This document shows positions 15,179-21,228 of a stretch of 53,098 bases of DNA, one piece after another. Made by a program: the position numbers and the translations under genes. Below the pieces are notes generated by a model. It was not told the DNA's origin and did not search any database. It saw only the letters and a program-made list of their open reading frames with translations. Position 1 is the stretch's first letter; each line of letters begins with the position of its first letter. Origin of the DNA: a virus; the IMG/VR virus record IMGVR_UViG_3300030090_000465, positions 1 through 53,098 of that record. The stretch is one strand, 5' to 3'.

Positions 15179-15376
15179 ATGGCTACACAAGTTGTATTAG
15201 TAAAAAAAGTTTATTGGAATGGTTCGCTTCAAGGTTATAAACCTATGAATCGTTATGCTACTCAAGTTTTAGATTTACTAGGGCGAGGCCGTAGTAAGTT
15301 TACTGAACAAAATATAAGAGATTTAGAAAATCTTGAATTTGTAATTCAAACTGCTCAAGAGGGTCTTTATGAATAA
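15179..15376 (+). CDS. Small early hypothetical protein, 65 aa
   Basis: ATG 15179 after TTGGAGAGCGATT. A basic N-terminal half (VVLVKKVYWNGSLQGYKPMNRY) and helical C-terminal half (FTEQNIRDLENLEFVIQTAQ). No known family. Its end overlaps the next gene by 8 bases. Confidence 0.75.
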   Translation: MATQVVLVKKVYWNGSLQGYKPMNRYATQVLDLLGRGRSKFTEQNIRDLENLEFVIQTAQEGLYE

Positions 15377-15539
15377 TAATAATTTAAACGATCAAATCAT
15401 AGAGTTTTTTAAATCTGATGGTAAAATAACTAAAGTTAAGGAGGGCGAGAGATCGCTTCCAGAATACCTTTGGTATAAAGAAACTTATCCTAAAAACTAT
15501 AAACTTAGACGAACCAATAGGAGTGCCAGAAATGTCTGA
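15369..15539 (+). CDS. Small early hypothetical protein, 56 aa
   Basis: ATG 15369 to TGA 15539, overlapping both neighbours (ATGAATAA at the start, ATGTCTGA at the end). The product begins MNNNNLNDQIIEFFK and continues with a basic region (YPKNYKLRRTNRSARNV), like a small nucleic-acid-binding helix-turn protein. Function not recognised. Confidence 0.65.
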   Translation: MNNNNLNDQIIEFFKSDGKITKVKEGERSLPEYLWYKETYPKNYKLRRTNRSARNV

Positions 15540-15903
15540 ATATTTATTTAAAGATACTATTGATACAAGTAATTTCAAAGAGTATAAAAGTTTATTGCTC
15601 AGTCCTAAATCTGGAGATAAATTCTCTATAGATATTAATATTAAAAATGGTCAAAGATATTATAATGTTACTTGGGGTCGAAAATGGGCTACGTTTCGAC
15701 AGTCCTTTGGCTTTGGAGTTATTAAAATTAGCGTGGCTAAAGCCAGAGTATATTTAAAAAATTACTATTGGCGTAAAGCTGCTAGTGATGCCTTTGGCAG
15801 ATTTTGTGTAACTCAGCCATATTACCTTGATGAAACTAAAAATTATCATAAAGATAAGCCAAAGCGTAGAAGGTTACCTAAAAGATGGAGGGAGGATTAT
15901 TAA
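15532..15903 (+). CDS. Early hypothetical protein, 123 aa
   Basis: ATG 15532 preferred over GTG 15523, because the Shine-Dalgarno AGGAG is then correctly spaced by 8 bases. An acidic N-terminus and strongly basic, aromatic-rich C-terminus (KNYYWRKAAS; KPKRRRLPKRWRE). Possible RNA- or DNA-binding; no family recognised. Confidence 0.7.
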   Translation: MSEYLFKDTIDTSNFKEYKSLLLSPKSGDKFSIDINIKNGQRYYNVTWGRKWATFRQSFGFGVIKISVAKARVYLKNYYWRKAASDAFGRFCVTQPYYLDETKNYHKDKPKRRRLPKRWREDY

Positions 15904-15904
15904 T

Positions 15905-15982
15905 ATGGATAATCTAGGGGCTATGGGAATGGCCGTAGCAGTTTTGTTTGTAGTATTTATGGTAGTTAATATATTATTTTAG
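15905..15982 (+). CDS. 25-aa single-pass membrane peptide
   Basis: ATG 15905 to TAG 15982 behind GGGAGG. The product MDNLGAMGMAVAVLFVVFMV... is almost entirely one hydrophobic helix. Small membrane peptides in early arms sometimes act on host membranes or proteases, but this is speculation. Its stop codon begins hairpin C. Confidence 0.55.
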   Translation: MDNLGAMGMAVAVLFVVFMVVNILF

Positions 15983-16034
15983 AAGTCTTTAAAACCCTTC
16001 TAACGAAGTGTAGAAGGGTTATTAAAGACGTTCT
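15981..16034 (+). ncRNA. Long hairpin C with GAAGTG loop
   Basis: AGAAGTCTTTAA..AACCCTTCTA pairs with TAGAAGGGTT..TTAAAGAC.TTCT around loop ACGAAGTG: 22 bp with two single-base bulges, both on the 3' side. It lies just upstream of the tRNA and could direct RNase III-type processing of the tRNA precursor. Confidence 0.75.
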
Positions 16035-16052
16035 ACGGCTCGGTCAAACCGA

Positions 16053-16138
16053 GGACAGGTATGCAAGTGGTTAAAGCAAACAGTCTGTAAAACTGTCACC
16101 TTTAGGTTTCGTAGGTTCAAATCCTACCCTGTCCACCA
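16053..16138 (+). tRNA. tRNA-Tyr (anticodon GTA)
   Basis: Acceptor GGACAGG (16053-16059) pairs with CCTGTCC (16128-16134). There is a D arm TGC...GCA, an anticodon stem ACAGT/ACTGT with loop CTGTAAA (anticodon GTA), a long class II variable arm as expected for bacterial tRNA-Tyr, and a T arm GTAGG-TTCAAAT-CCTAC. Discriminator A and CCA are encoded. It sits between tiny early genes and probably supplements host tRNA. Confidence 0.95.
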
Positions 16139-16162
16139 CTTAATGGAAGTAGGAGAGCAACT

Positions 16163-16228
16163 ATGGAAGATTTAGACCATGATACTTTAATGGAATTAAT
16201 GGAGGAAATATATGATAAATTTTATTAA
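16163..16228 (+). CDS. 21-aa acidic micropeptide
   Basis: ATG 16163 behind AGGAG, to TAA 16228. The product MEDLDHDTLMELMEEIYDKF is acidic and helical. It overlaps the next gene, whose Shine-Dalgarno (GGAGG) lies inside it, so it may serve mainly as a leader for coupled translation. Confidence 0.5.
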   Translation: MEDLDHDTLMELMEEIYDKFY

Positions 16229-16370
16229 GGAATTAAATTTATGGTGTGAAGATCACTTTAATCATTTTGGTTTTTATCCTGTAGAATTTGAATATGAGGG
16301 GGTAGTTTATAACGATGAAGTCTTTTGGCCTTTGATTAATTTTAAAAAAATTAATAGGAGAAATATATGA
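16212..16370 (+). CDS. Small acidic/aromatic protein, 52 aa
   Basis: ATG 16212 behind GGAGGAAAT, to TGA 16370, overlapping the next start (ATGA). Aromatic-rich (MINFIKELNLWCEDHFNHFG..., EVFWPLINF). Function not recognised. Confidence 0.65.
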   Translation: MINFIKELNLWCEDHFNHFGFYPVEFEYEGVVYNDEVFWPLINFKKINRRNI

Positions 16371-16564
16371 TTAGTTTAAGACATGGTAGTCCATATGATA
16401 GAGGTGCTGCTGATAGTTATTATGGTAGACCTAAAGAACCTCATTACTATGAGGGAGCTAGTTACACCTCAAATAAAATAACAGATTTAAATACTAAAGA
16501 AATTAGTGACTACAATAAAGGTTATGATGACCAAGAAAAATCTGGAGTTAAAAAACAATATTAA
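16367..16564 (+). CDS. Small Tyr/Gly-rich protein, 65 aa
   Basis: Start overlaps the preceding stop; Shine-Dalgarno ATAGGAG. The product (SPYDRGAADSYYGRPKEPHYY...) is polar and tyrosine rich, likely disordered. Function not recognised. Confidence 0.7.
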   Translation: MISLRHGSPYDRGAADSYYGRPKEPHYYEGASYTSNKITDLNTKEISDYNKGYDDQEKSGVKKQY

Positions 16565-16579
16565 TATAGGAGAACCACA

Positions 16580-16849
16580 ATGGGTAAAGTAATAGAATGG
16601 CGTAGTGTTAAACATAAAAAAGATAGAAAAGAAGCTCAACGAGTTGTTAATGAAATTCATACTGCTAAAACTGCAATAGCTATGATAATGGGTAAGCTTG
16701 AAGTTGGTTTGCTTGAAGGTTCTTTAGCTATGCAAATTTTAGTAAATAAAATTATAGAAGATCAAGAATGGGATAAAGAAACATTTGATCTTGCAGCTAG
16801 TGAGTATAAAGTAGTAATTAATAAAGATGATGATGAGGAGTTACATTAA
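16580..16849 (+). CDS. Small helical early protein, 89 aa
   Basis: Shine-Dalgarno ATAGGAGAACCACA before ATG 16580. A basic N-terminus (KHKKDRKEAQRVVNEI), helical middle and acidic end (NKDDDEELH). The middle contains GLLEGSLAMQILVNKII. No known family. Confidence 0.7.
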   Translation: MGKVIEWRSVKHKKDRKEAQRVVNEIHTAKTAIAMIMGKLEVGLLEGSLAMQILVNKIIEDQEWDKETFDLAASEYKVVINKDDDEELH

Positions 16850-16850
16850 C

Positions 16851-17078
16851 ATGAAAACCTACATCCATGTAAACCAACACAATATTAGAGCTAATAATAA
16901 AGGGGCTAACAAGCCTGTACTAACTGTAAAAAATTATAAACAAAATATTAAATGTAATGAAGTTAAGTTTACTAATGGACGAGTTGTTTATAGTCCTGAC
17001 AAACCATTGTCATGTGGGGCTAAAGTATGGATACAAACTGAAGACCCTGTAGAAATAGTTGGAGATAGTTATGTCTAA
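16851..17078 (+). CDS. Small beta-type early protein, 75 aa
   Basis: ATG 16851 chosen because GAGGAG lies 10 bases upstream; the longer in-frame start overlaps the previous gene. The product (MKTYIHVNQHNIRANNKG..., GRVVYSPDKPLSCGAKVWI) looks like a small beta barrel. I do not recognise it. Overlaps the zinc-ribbon gene by 8 bases. Confidence 0.7.
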   Translation: MKTYIHVNQHNIRANNKGANKPVLTVKNYKQNIKCNEVKFTNGRVVYSPDKPLSCGAKVWIQTEDPVEIVGDSYV

Positions 17079-17241
17079 AGAAAAGAAAAAGTGTGTATCT
17101 TGTAGCCAAACTCAAGGCTTAGTAGTTTCTCAAAGTACTGAAGCCGGAGAAGTTTTATGGTGTGCAAGATGTTACACAGATTATTTAAGAAGAACTTCTA
17201 ATAAACGGAGAGTTCGTTATGTTTCTCAACCACAATTTTAA
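17071..17241 (+). CDS. Zinc-ribbon protein, 56 aa
   Basis: ATG 17071 after TTGGAGATAGTT. Two CxxC knuckles (CVSC at 8-11 and CARC at about 34-37) form a probable zinc ribbon, in a basic context (MSKEKKK, RRTSNKRRVR). Likely a small nucleic-acid or protein-binding regulator; partner unknown. Confidence 0.75.
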   Translation: MSKEKKKCVSCSQTQGLVVSQSTEAGEVLWCARCYTDYLRRTSNKRRVRYVSQPQF

Positions 17242-17860
17242 AATAAATTCTTTTGCTCAAAGAAACGCTGATAACTTAGCTGTAGTTATACTAATGGTTT
17301 CATTAAGTATACAACAGAAATGGTCAGCAGTTGGTGATATGTTGTCATCAGTTAAAGAATCAAAGAAAGATTCTATTTATCTTTGGGGTAACAAAGCAGC
17401 AACTTATGATTATATATCTACACATAAACATTTTATGTATGGTCAAATGATGGCTGCATTGAATTCACATTACTCCAATGATCTTAAAGCATTTTCACTT
17501 ATGAAAATATTTTTAAAGATAGATGGTTTGGGTATAGCTAAAGCCGGATTTGTTTGTCAATTAGTATCTGGTTTAGTTGGCTGTATGGATGTTCATAATA
17601 TAAAAACTTATGGTGTCGATCCTAAGTCATTGGTTTTAAACAAAAATTTAACTAGCAAGCGAGGTATTCAAAACAATGAAACTAAAATAAAACAATACAT
17701 AAAACTATGCCATGACTACGGCACTGAAAATCTTTGGAACTCTTGGTGTTCAATGATAGCAGACAAGTATCCTAAAGATTTTATTGATGCCCATCATGTG
17801 TCTGAATTACATTACACATACTTAACTGGAGACTATAATGTTTCTGAAAGAACCATTTAA
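17219..17860 (+). CDS. HhH-GPD-like DNA glycosylase-fold protein, 213 aa
   Basis: Helical protein whose centre (IDGLGIAKAGFVCQLVSG, then CMDVHN) matches the helix-hairpin-helix plus Asp of the endonuclease III/OGG family. The HhH lysine is K108 and the catalytic aspartate would be D124, a spacing of 16 (about 18-19 in known enzymes). No C-terminal 4Fe-4S cysteine cluster is seen. It may excise damaged or modified bases, or protect modified phage DNA. Fold is fairly likely; activity is inferred. Shine-Dalgarno ACGGAGAG. Confidence 0.6.
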   Translation: MFLNHNFKINSFAQRNADNLAVVILMVSLSIQQKWSAVGDMLSSVKESKKDSIYLWGNKAATYDYISTHKHFMYGQMMAALNSHYSNDLKAFSLMKIFLKIDGLGIAKAGFVCQLVSGLVGCMDVHNIKTYGVDPKSLVLNKNLTSKRGIQNNETKIKQYIKLCHDYGTENLWNSWCSMIADKYPKDFIDAHHVSELHYTYLTGDYNVSERTI

Positions 17861-18029
17861 ATATCGCACTTTAAAAGGTGCATATGATTCAATGAGGAAT
17901 CAATATGATTCTGACTATATCTATAATGTAGAACTTGTAGAATCATTAGGTATTACAGGAGACTATTGGATAGTAAAAGTATCAAACAAATCTGGTGATA
18001 CTTTTTTAGGTTACTTAGACGATTATTAA
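17838..18029 (+). CDS. Small early hypothetical protein, 63 aa
   Basis: ATG 17838 behind ACTGGAGACTATA, inside the end of the glycosylase-like gene. Aromatic and acidic (NQYDSDYIYNVELVESLGI; GDTFLGYLDDY); probably a small beta/alpha fold. Function not recognised. Confidence 0.7.
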   Translation: MFLKEPFKYRTLKGAYDSMRNQYDSDYIYNVELVESLGITGDYWIVKVSNKSGDTFLGYLDDY

Positions 18030-18052
18030 ACTTTAAAACTTGGAGATATACC

Positions 18053-19048
18053 ATGCAAAATATAACATCTTTACACGTTAATGCTCAAAACGAAGCTCGA
18101 CTAGCACTAAGAGAAGCAAGCTATAATGGTGCTGACTTTGGCGTAGAGTATTCTAATCTACGTTTAGATAATACTGGAGCTATTGTAGATAATAAATATG
18201 CTAGTGTTCGTAAAGACAACGGGCAAATACTAGGGATTCACAGTAAATCTTACAAGCCTTTGACCCACAAACAAATGATAGATAATCAGCGAGAGATTAT
18301 TATTCGATCTGGTTTAGCTGATGGCTCTATAAAAGAAACTATTTCTTTAGATAAGACAGGTAAAAAATGTTATGTTAAACATGAGTTACCTAATCATTAT
18401 CTGTATACTCCAGATGGTGACGTAGCACGTTTAAGATTTCTATCTACCAATAGCTTCAATGGTAGTTGGGCTTATATAGTTTCAGCCGGAGCCAAACAAG
18501 ATGCTTGTCAGAATGGTCAGATATTTTTAAATGATGTAGCAACTCTTTACAAATCTAGACATAATATACACTTAAACCTCGATCATGCTGCTGATGTTAT
18601 GACCAAAGCAGTTCCAATATTTATGGAGCAATCTGAGCTATGGCATAAATGGCATGGTACTAGATGTAATAATTACAAAGCCTTACGAATCTTTGCTGAT
18701 GTAGTTCAGAAACCTGAGATTGCTACTGCTTTACATAGACATATGGCTTCTAGTGAATCTGATGGCAATCATGGAGTTATAGAAGTTGTAGATGGCATAC
18801 ACTTTACTGAGCAAGAACATATCAAAAACAATAGAAACTTTTTGAGTCTTTGGAATCGTTGGAATACTCACTACAAAAATGCGTTAGGTCAGAATCTTTG
18901 GGGTGTTTACAATACTCTTACTGATTGGTCTACTCATGTTTCAAAGTCTAATGCTCCTACATACTCTGCTAGTATCCAACATACTAGAGAAAATAAAGTT
19001 CAAAAGGTCTTGAACAAAGATGAGTGGGGGTTTAAAATAGCAGTCTAA
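18053..19048 (+). CDS. DUF932-like phage/plasmid protein, 331 aa
   Basis: Contains the DUF932 pattern: 'YASVRKDNGQILGIHSKSYKPLTHKQMIDNQREII', 'FLSTNSFNGSWAYIVSAGAKQDACQNGQIF', and a C-terminal 'NLWGVYNTLTDWSTH'. Family members occur in phages and plasmids near replication genes and have no firmly proven role. Start ATG 18053 follows TTGGAGATATACC; a strong terminator follows at 19075. Confidence 0.8.
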   Translation: MQNITSLHVNAQNEARLALREASYNGADFGVEYSNLRLDNTGAIVDNKYASVRKDNGQILGIHSKSYKPLTHKQMIDNQREIIIRSGLADGSIKETISLDKTGKKCYVKHELPNHYLYTPDGDVARLRFLSTNSFNGSWAYIVSAGAKQDACQNGQIFLNDVATLYKSRHNIHLNLDHAADVMTKAVPIFMEQSELWHKWHGTRCNNYKALRIFADVVQKPEIATALHRHMASSESDGNHGVIEVVDGIHFTEQEHIKNNRNFLSLWNRWNTHYKNALGQNLWGVYNTLTDWSTHVSKSNAPTYSASIQHTRENKVQKVLNKDEWGFKIAV

Positions 19049-19074
19049 TTTCGGTGCGTGTGGTGTAGTCCTTT

Positions 19075-19103
19075 GGGGGGTGTAAAAACCCCCCGTTTTT
19101 TTT
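19075..19103 (+). terminator. Rho-independent terminator
   Basis: GGGGGG (19075-19080), loop TGTAAAAA, CCCCCC (19089-19094), then G and eight T. A textbook terminator closing the first early block after the DUF932-like gene; the next gene starts 12 bases later. Confidence 0.92.
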
Positions 19104-19114
19104 GGAGAATAAAT

Positions 19115-19423
19115 ATGAATATTTTAAAAGAGTGGCCTGATAATAAGCAACGCTACTATCGAACTATAGATCAAATGTGGCAAGTTTTCTGGCATAATAA
19201 CCATGTGTCTCCTCCTAAAAATTATATTAAAGATAAGTTTATAAAGTATATTGATAGTGCATTAGGTGTTAATAGTAATACAACTGATGAGAGATTCATT
19301 AAGTTGATAGAAAAAAAATATCCACATGAAGATACTTATCATTATTTTGAGGATATGATTTGCCATATTGTTGTTATGTTTATAAATAATAATATAAAGG
19401 AGAAAAACAATGAAGATCAATGA
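19115..19423 (+). CDS. Hypothetical protein, 102 aa
   Basis: ATG 19115 chosen because TTGGAGAATAAAT precedes it and the longer frame would run through the terminator. Aromatic-rich, helical (RYYRTIDQMWQVFWHNN; HEDTYHYFEDMICHIVVMFI). No family recognised. Overlaps the next gene by 14 bases. Confidence 0.7.
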   Translation: MNILKEWPDNKQRYYRTIDQMWQVFWHNNHVSPPKNYIKDKFIKYIDSALGVNSNTTDERFIKLIEKKYPHEDTYHYFEDMICHIVVMFINNNIKEKNNEDQ

Positions 19424-19574
19424 AGCACTAAAGATAATGCTTAACTATTCAGACTATGATCCTGATGACATAGAATGGCAGAAAGCTTTTAATGAAATTA
19501 CTGAGGCTCTTGGTGTATTCTATGAAAAAAGATCAGGCAATTTTGTAACTAAAGATACTGGAGATGTGATATAA
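19410..19574 (+). CDS. Small acidic hypothetical protein, 54 aa
   Basis: ATG 19410 behind AAGGAG, to TAA 19574, whose last A begins the next ATG (TAATG). The product MKINEALKIMLNYSDYDPDD... is helical and acidic. Function not recognised. Confidence 0.7.
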   Translation: MKINEALKIMLNYSDYDPDDIEWQKAFNEITEALGVFYEKRSGNFVTKDTGDVI

Positions 19575-19822
19575 TGAATGTATATATGTTAGCCACTGTA
19601 CAGGCATCAAACTTTATAGAAGATAAGCATAAGCTGTGTTATATAAATAAAAAAAATGCTGAGTATATTCAAAAGCTTATGAAAGATAAACATGATACTG
19701 AATTTAAACTCTTAGAGATAGAGATCATGGATACTGGTAATTTTCAAATGCAAACAAATATAAATATTAATGATGATAAATATGAGTGGGGTAATTTTAA
19801 TGAGCGCAAAGCAACGACATAA
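19574..19822 (+). CDS. Hypothetical protein, 82 aa
   Basis: Starts on the preceding stop (TAATG) and so is translationally coupled. N-terminal MNVYMLATVQASNFIED with a following Lys-rich helix. Function not recognised. Confidence 0.65.
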   Translation: MNVYMLATVQASNFIEDKHKLCYINKKNAEYIQKLMKDKHDTEFKLLEIEIMDTGNFQMQTNININDDKYEWGNFNERKATT

Positions 19823-20048
19823 AAATTTAACAAGTGACAGAAACTTTTTATTTAGTAAAAGAAAACATAAAAAAGAAGAGTTTGCAGAAAACAAAAGAGA
19901 ACTTAGTAAAAAATTAGAGGTTCAAATTAAAGCCTATGTAAACTCTGGAGGTCAAATACAGAAATGTACTCCTTGTACATATTCAGATGGTCAAAGATTA
20001 GTAATGACTAGTAGCCAAAGAAATAGAGTTTGCGGAGCTATCAAATGA
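19800..20048 (+). CDS. Small basic protein, 82 aa
   Basis: ATG 19800 preferred over an upstream in-frame start for spacing to GTGGGG. Very basic, helical N-terminal two thirds (KQRHKNLTSDRNFLFSKRKH), then a short CTPCTYSDG turn and RNRVC. Perhaps nucleic-acid binding. Function not recognised. Confidence 0.65.
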   Translation: MSAKQRHKNLTSDRNFLFSKRKHKKEEFAENKRELSKKLEVQIKAYVNSGGQIQKCTPCTYSDGQRLVMTSSQRNRVCGAIK

Positions 20049-20170
20049 TGTTAGGTTCAGTATTTTTTATACTTATTCTTTTTATTGACATAGCTATTTA
20101 TCTTATGATAGATTCTTATATGGATGGTACTTGGGATAAAATCCATAATGATACAGAAAAAAACTTATGA
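20045..20170 (+). CDS. Small membrane protein, 41 aa
   Basis: ATG 20045 overlaps the previous stop (ATGA). One transmembrane helix (GSVFFILILFIDIAIYLMI) then a polar tail. Function not recognised. Confidence 0.6.
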   Translation: MMLGSVFFILILFIDIAIYLMIDSYMDGTWDKIHNDTEKNL

Positions 20171-20438
20171 TGATTTAAGATTACTTCTAGATACTTTAGA
20201 AGGATTACCTTATGAATCTCAAAAAGATATAGCATATGTAGATGCAGTTCGGTTGATCGTAGATAGATACGAGGAAGATGATATGCGTAGAAAATCTCCA
20301 CATGAATTAATTAAAAGTAATCCTGTAGCTAAAAATGCTAGGAAGTTTAACAAATCTATGATACACTCAGATCAATATAAGGAATCAAAGAAAGGTTATA
20401 TAAAGCATAAAGGAAGAAACACAGACAAGGATGTCTAA
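20148..20438 (+). CDS. Hypothetical protein, 96 aa
   Basis: Start uncertain: ATG 20148 (MIQKKTYDDLRLLLDTLEG) or ATG 20124, both inside the preceding gene. Acidic helical N-terminal half, basic C-terminal half (SKKGYIKHKGRN). No family recognised. Ends 42 bases before the SSB gene. Confidence 0.65.
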   Translation: MIQKKTYDDLRLLLDTLEGLPYESQKDIAYVDAVRLIVDRYEEDDMRRKSPHELIKSNPVAKNARKFNKSMIHSDQYKESKKGYIKHKGRNTDKDV

Positions 20439-20459
20439 TTTAATAGAATTATCAACAAC

Positions 20460-20475
20460 ATACCTATGGAGGTAT
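20460..20475 (+). promoter_or_regulatory. Hairpin carrying the Shine-Dalgarno of the SSB gene
   Basis: ATACCT (20460-20465), loop ATGG, AGGTAT (20470-20475). The Shine-Dalgarno GGAGG spans the loop and 3' arm; ATG 20481 is 5 bases further. Third case of this arrangement in the early arm; an SSB could regulate its own translation by binding such RNA. Confidence 0.5.
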
Positions 20476-20480
20476 AACAC

Positions 20481-20912
20481 ATGGCGGTACTTAAAAACTG
20501 CAAAGTAGAGTGGGCTTCTATAACTGTCCCAAACACAACCTATGAACCAGTATATACAGTTAATGTATTATTGGATAACAATACTGCTAGTGACTTTGAG
20601 AAGCGTGGCTTCAAAGTAAAAGAAACTGAGAACGGTAAAGCAGTTGTTATTAAAAGAAAGGTTAATGGCCCGAATGGTATGACTCGTCCGGCTCCAAAAC
20701 TATTTGATAAATCTAAGAATGAAATAGATGTATCAGTAGGTAATGGATCAACCTGTAATGTTCAATACAAGGAGTGGGAAGTTCAGCGACAAGGACAAAC
20801 CTTTAAGGGTCTTGATCTTCAAGCTGTACAAGTTCTTGACTTGGTATCCTACAATCAAGCAGGTGATGAGTTTGATGTCGAAGAATCTTTAGAAGAGGAT
20901 GATGAACTATGA
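20481..20912 (+). CDS. Single-stranded DNA-binding protein
   Basis: A 143-residue beta-rich protein (VPNTTYEPVYTVNVLLDN; NVQYKEWEVQRQGQTFKGLDLQAVQVLDL) with an acidic C-terminal tail DVEESLEEDDEL, as in T7 gp2.5 and other SSBs where the tail contacts polymerase and helicase. It directly precedes the primase-helicase and polymerase. Family call by architecture and context. Confidence 0.75.
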   Translation: MAVLKNCKVEWASITVPNTTYEPVYTVNVLLDNNTASDFEKRGFKVKETENGKAVVIKRKVNGPNGMTRPAPKLFDKSKNEIDVSVGNGSTCNVQYKEWEVQRQGQTFKGLDLQAVQVLDLVSYNQAGDEFDVEESLEEDDEL

Positions 20913-21226
20913 ATGTAACTCCTGAAACTCCAAGATTCAGGACTGACGAGGGAGACTTTAATGTCTCCCTTTTCAGCGATGAAGGTAAATTAAAATTTAA
21001 ATTAGCACAGAAAGCTGTTACTGAACTGTCTGATTTAAGTGATAGAGTTATGATACAACGAGAAGCATTGCAATCATTACGCCAAAGCATTATGGATAAT
21101 GAATGTAATGATGATACACTTATTAAACCTGAAAGAGCGAGGACTGCTACAGGACAATATAAAGCTGATGATCCTTCTACACCGGATGTAAACGAAGCAT
21201 ACGTTCAGCCCGATAAAGAGGATTAG
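20909..21226 (+). CDS. Replication-block hypothetical protein, 105 aa
   Basis: Overlaps the SSB stop (ATGA) and ends 2 bases before the primase. Charged and helical in the middle (FKLAQKAVTELSDLSDRVMIQREALQSLRQS), with a polar tail. Two strong inverted repeats lie in its start (CCTGAA..TTCAGG 20921-20941; GGGAGAC..GTCTCCC 20950-20969). Function not recognised; the context suggests a replication accessory role. Confidence 0.7.
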   Translation: MNVTPETPRFRTDEGDFNVSLFSDEGKLKFKLAQKAVTELSDLSDRVMIQREALQSLRQSIMDNECNDDTLIKPERARTATGQYKADDPSTPDVNEAYVQPDKED

Positions 21227-21228
21227 AT

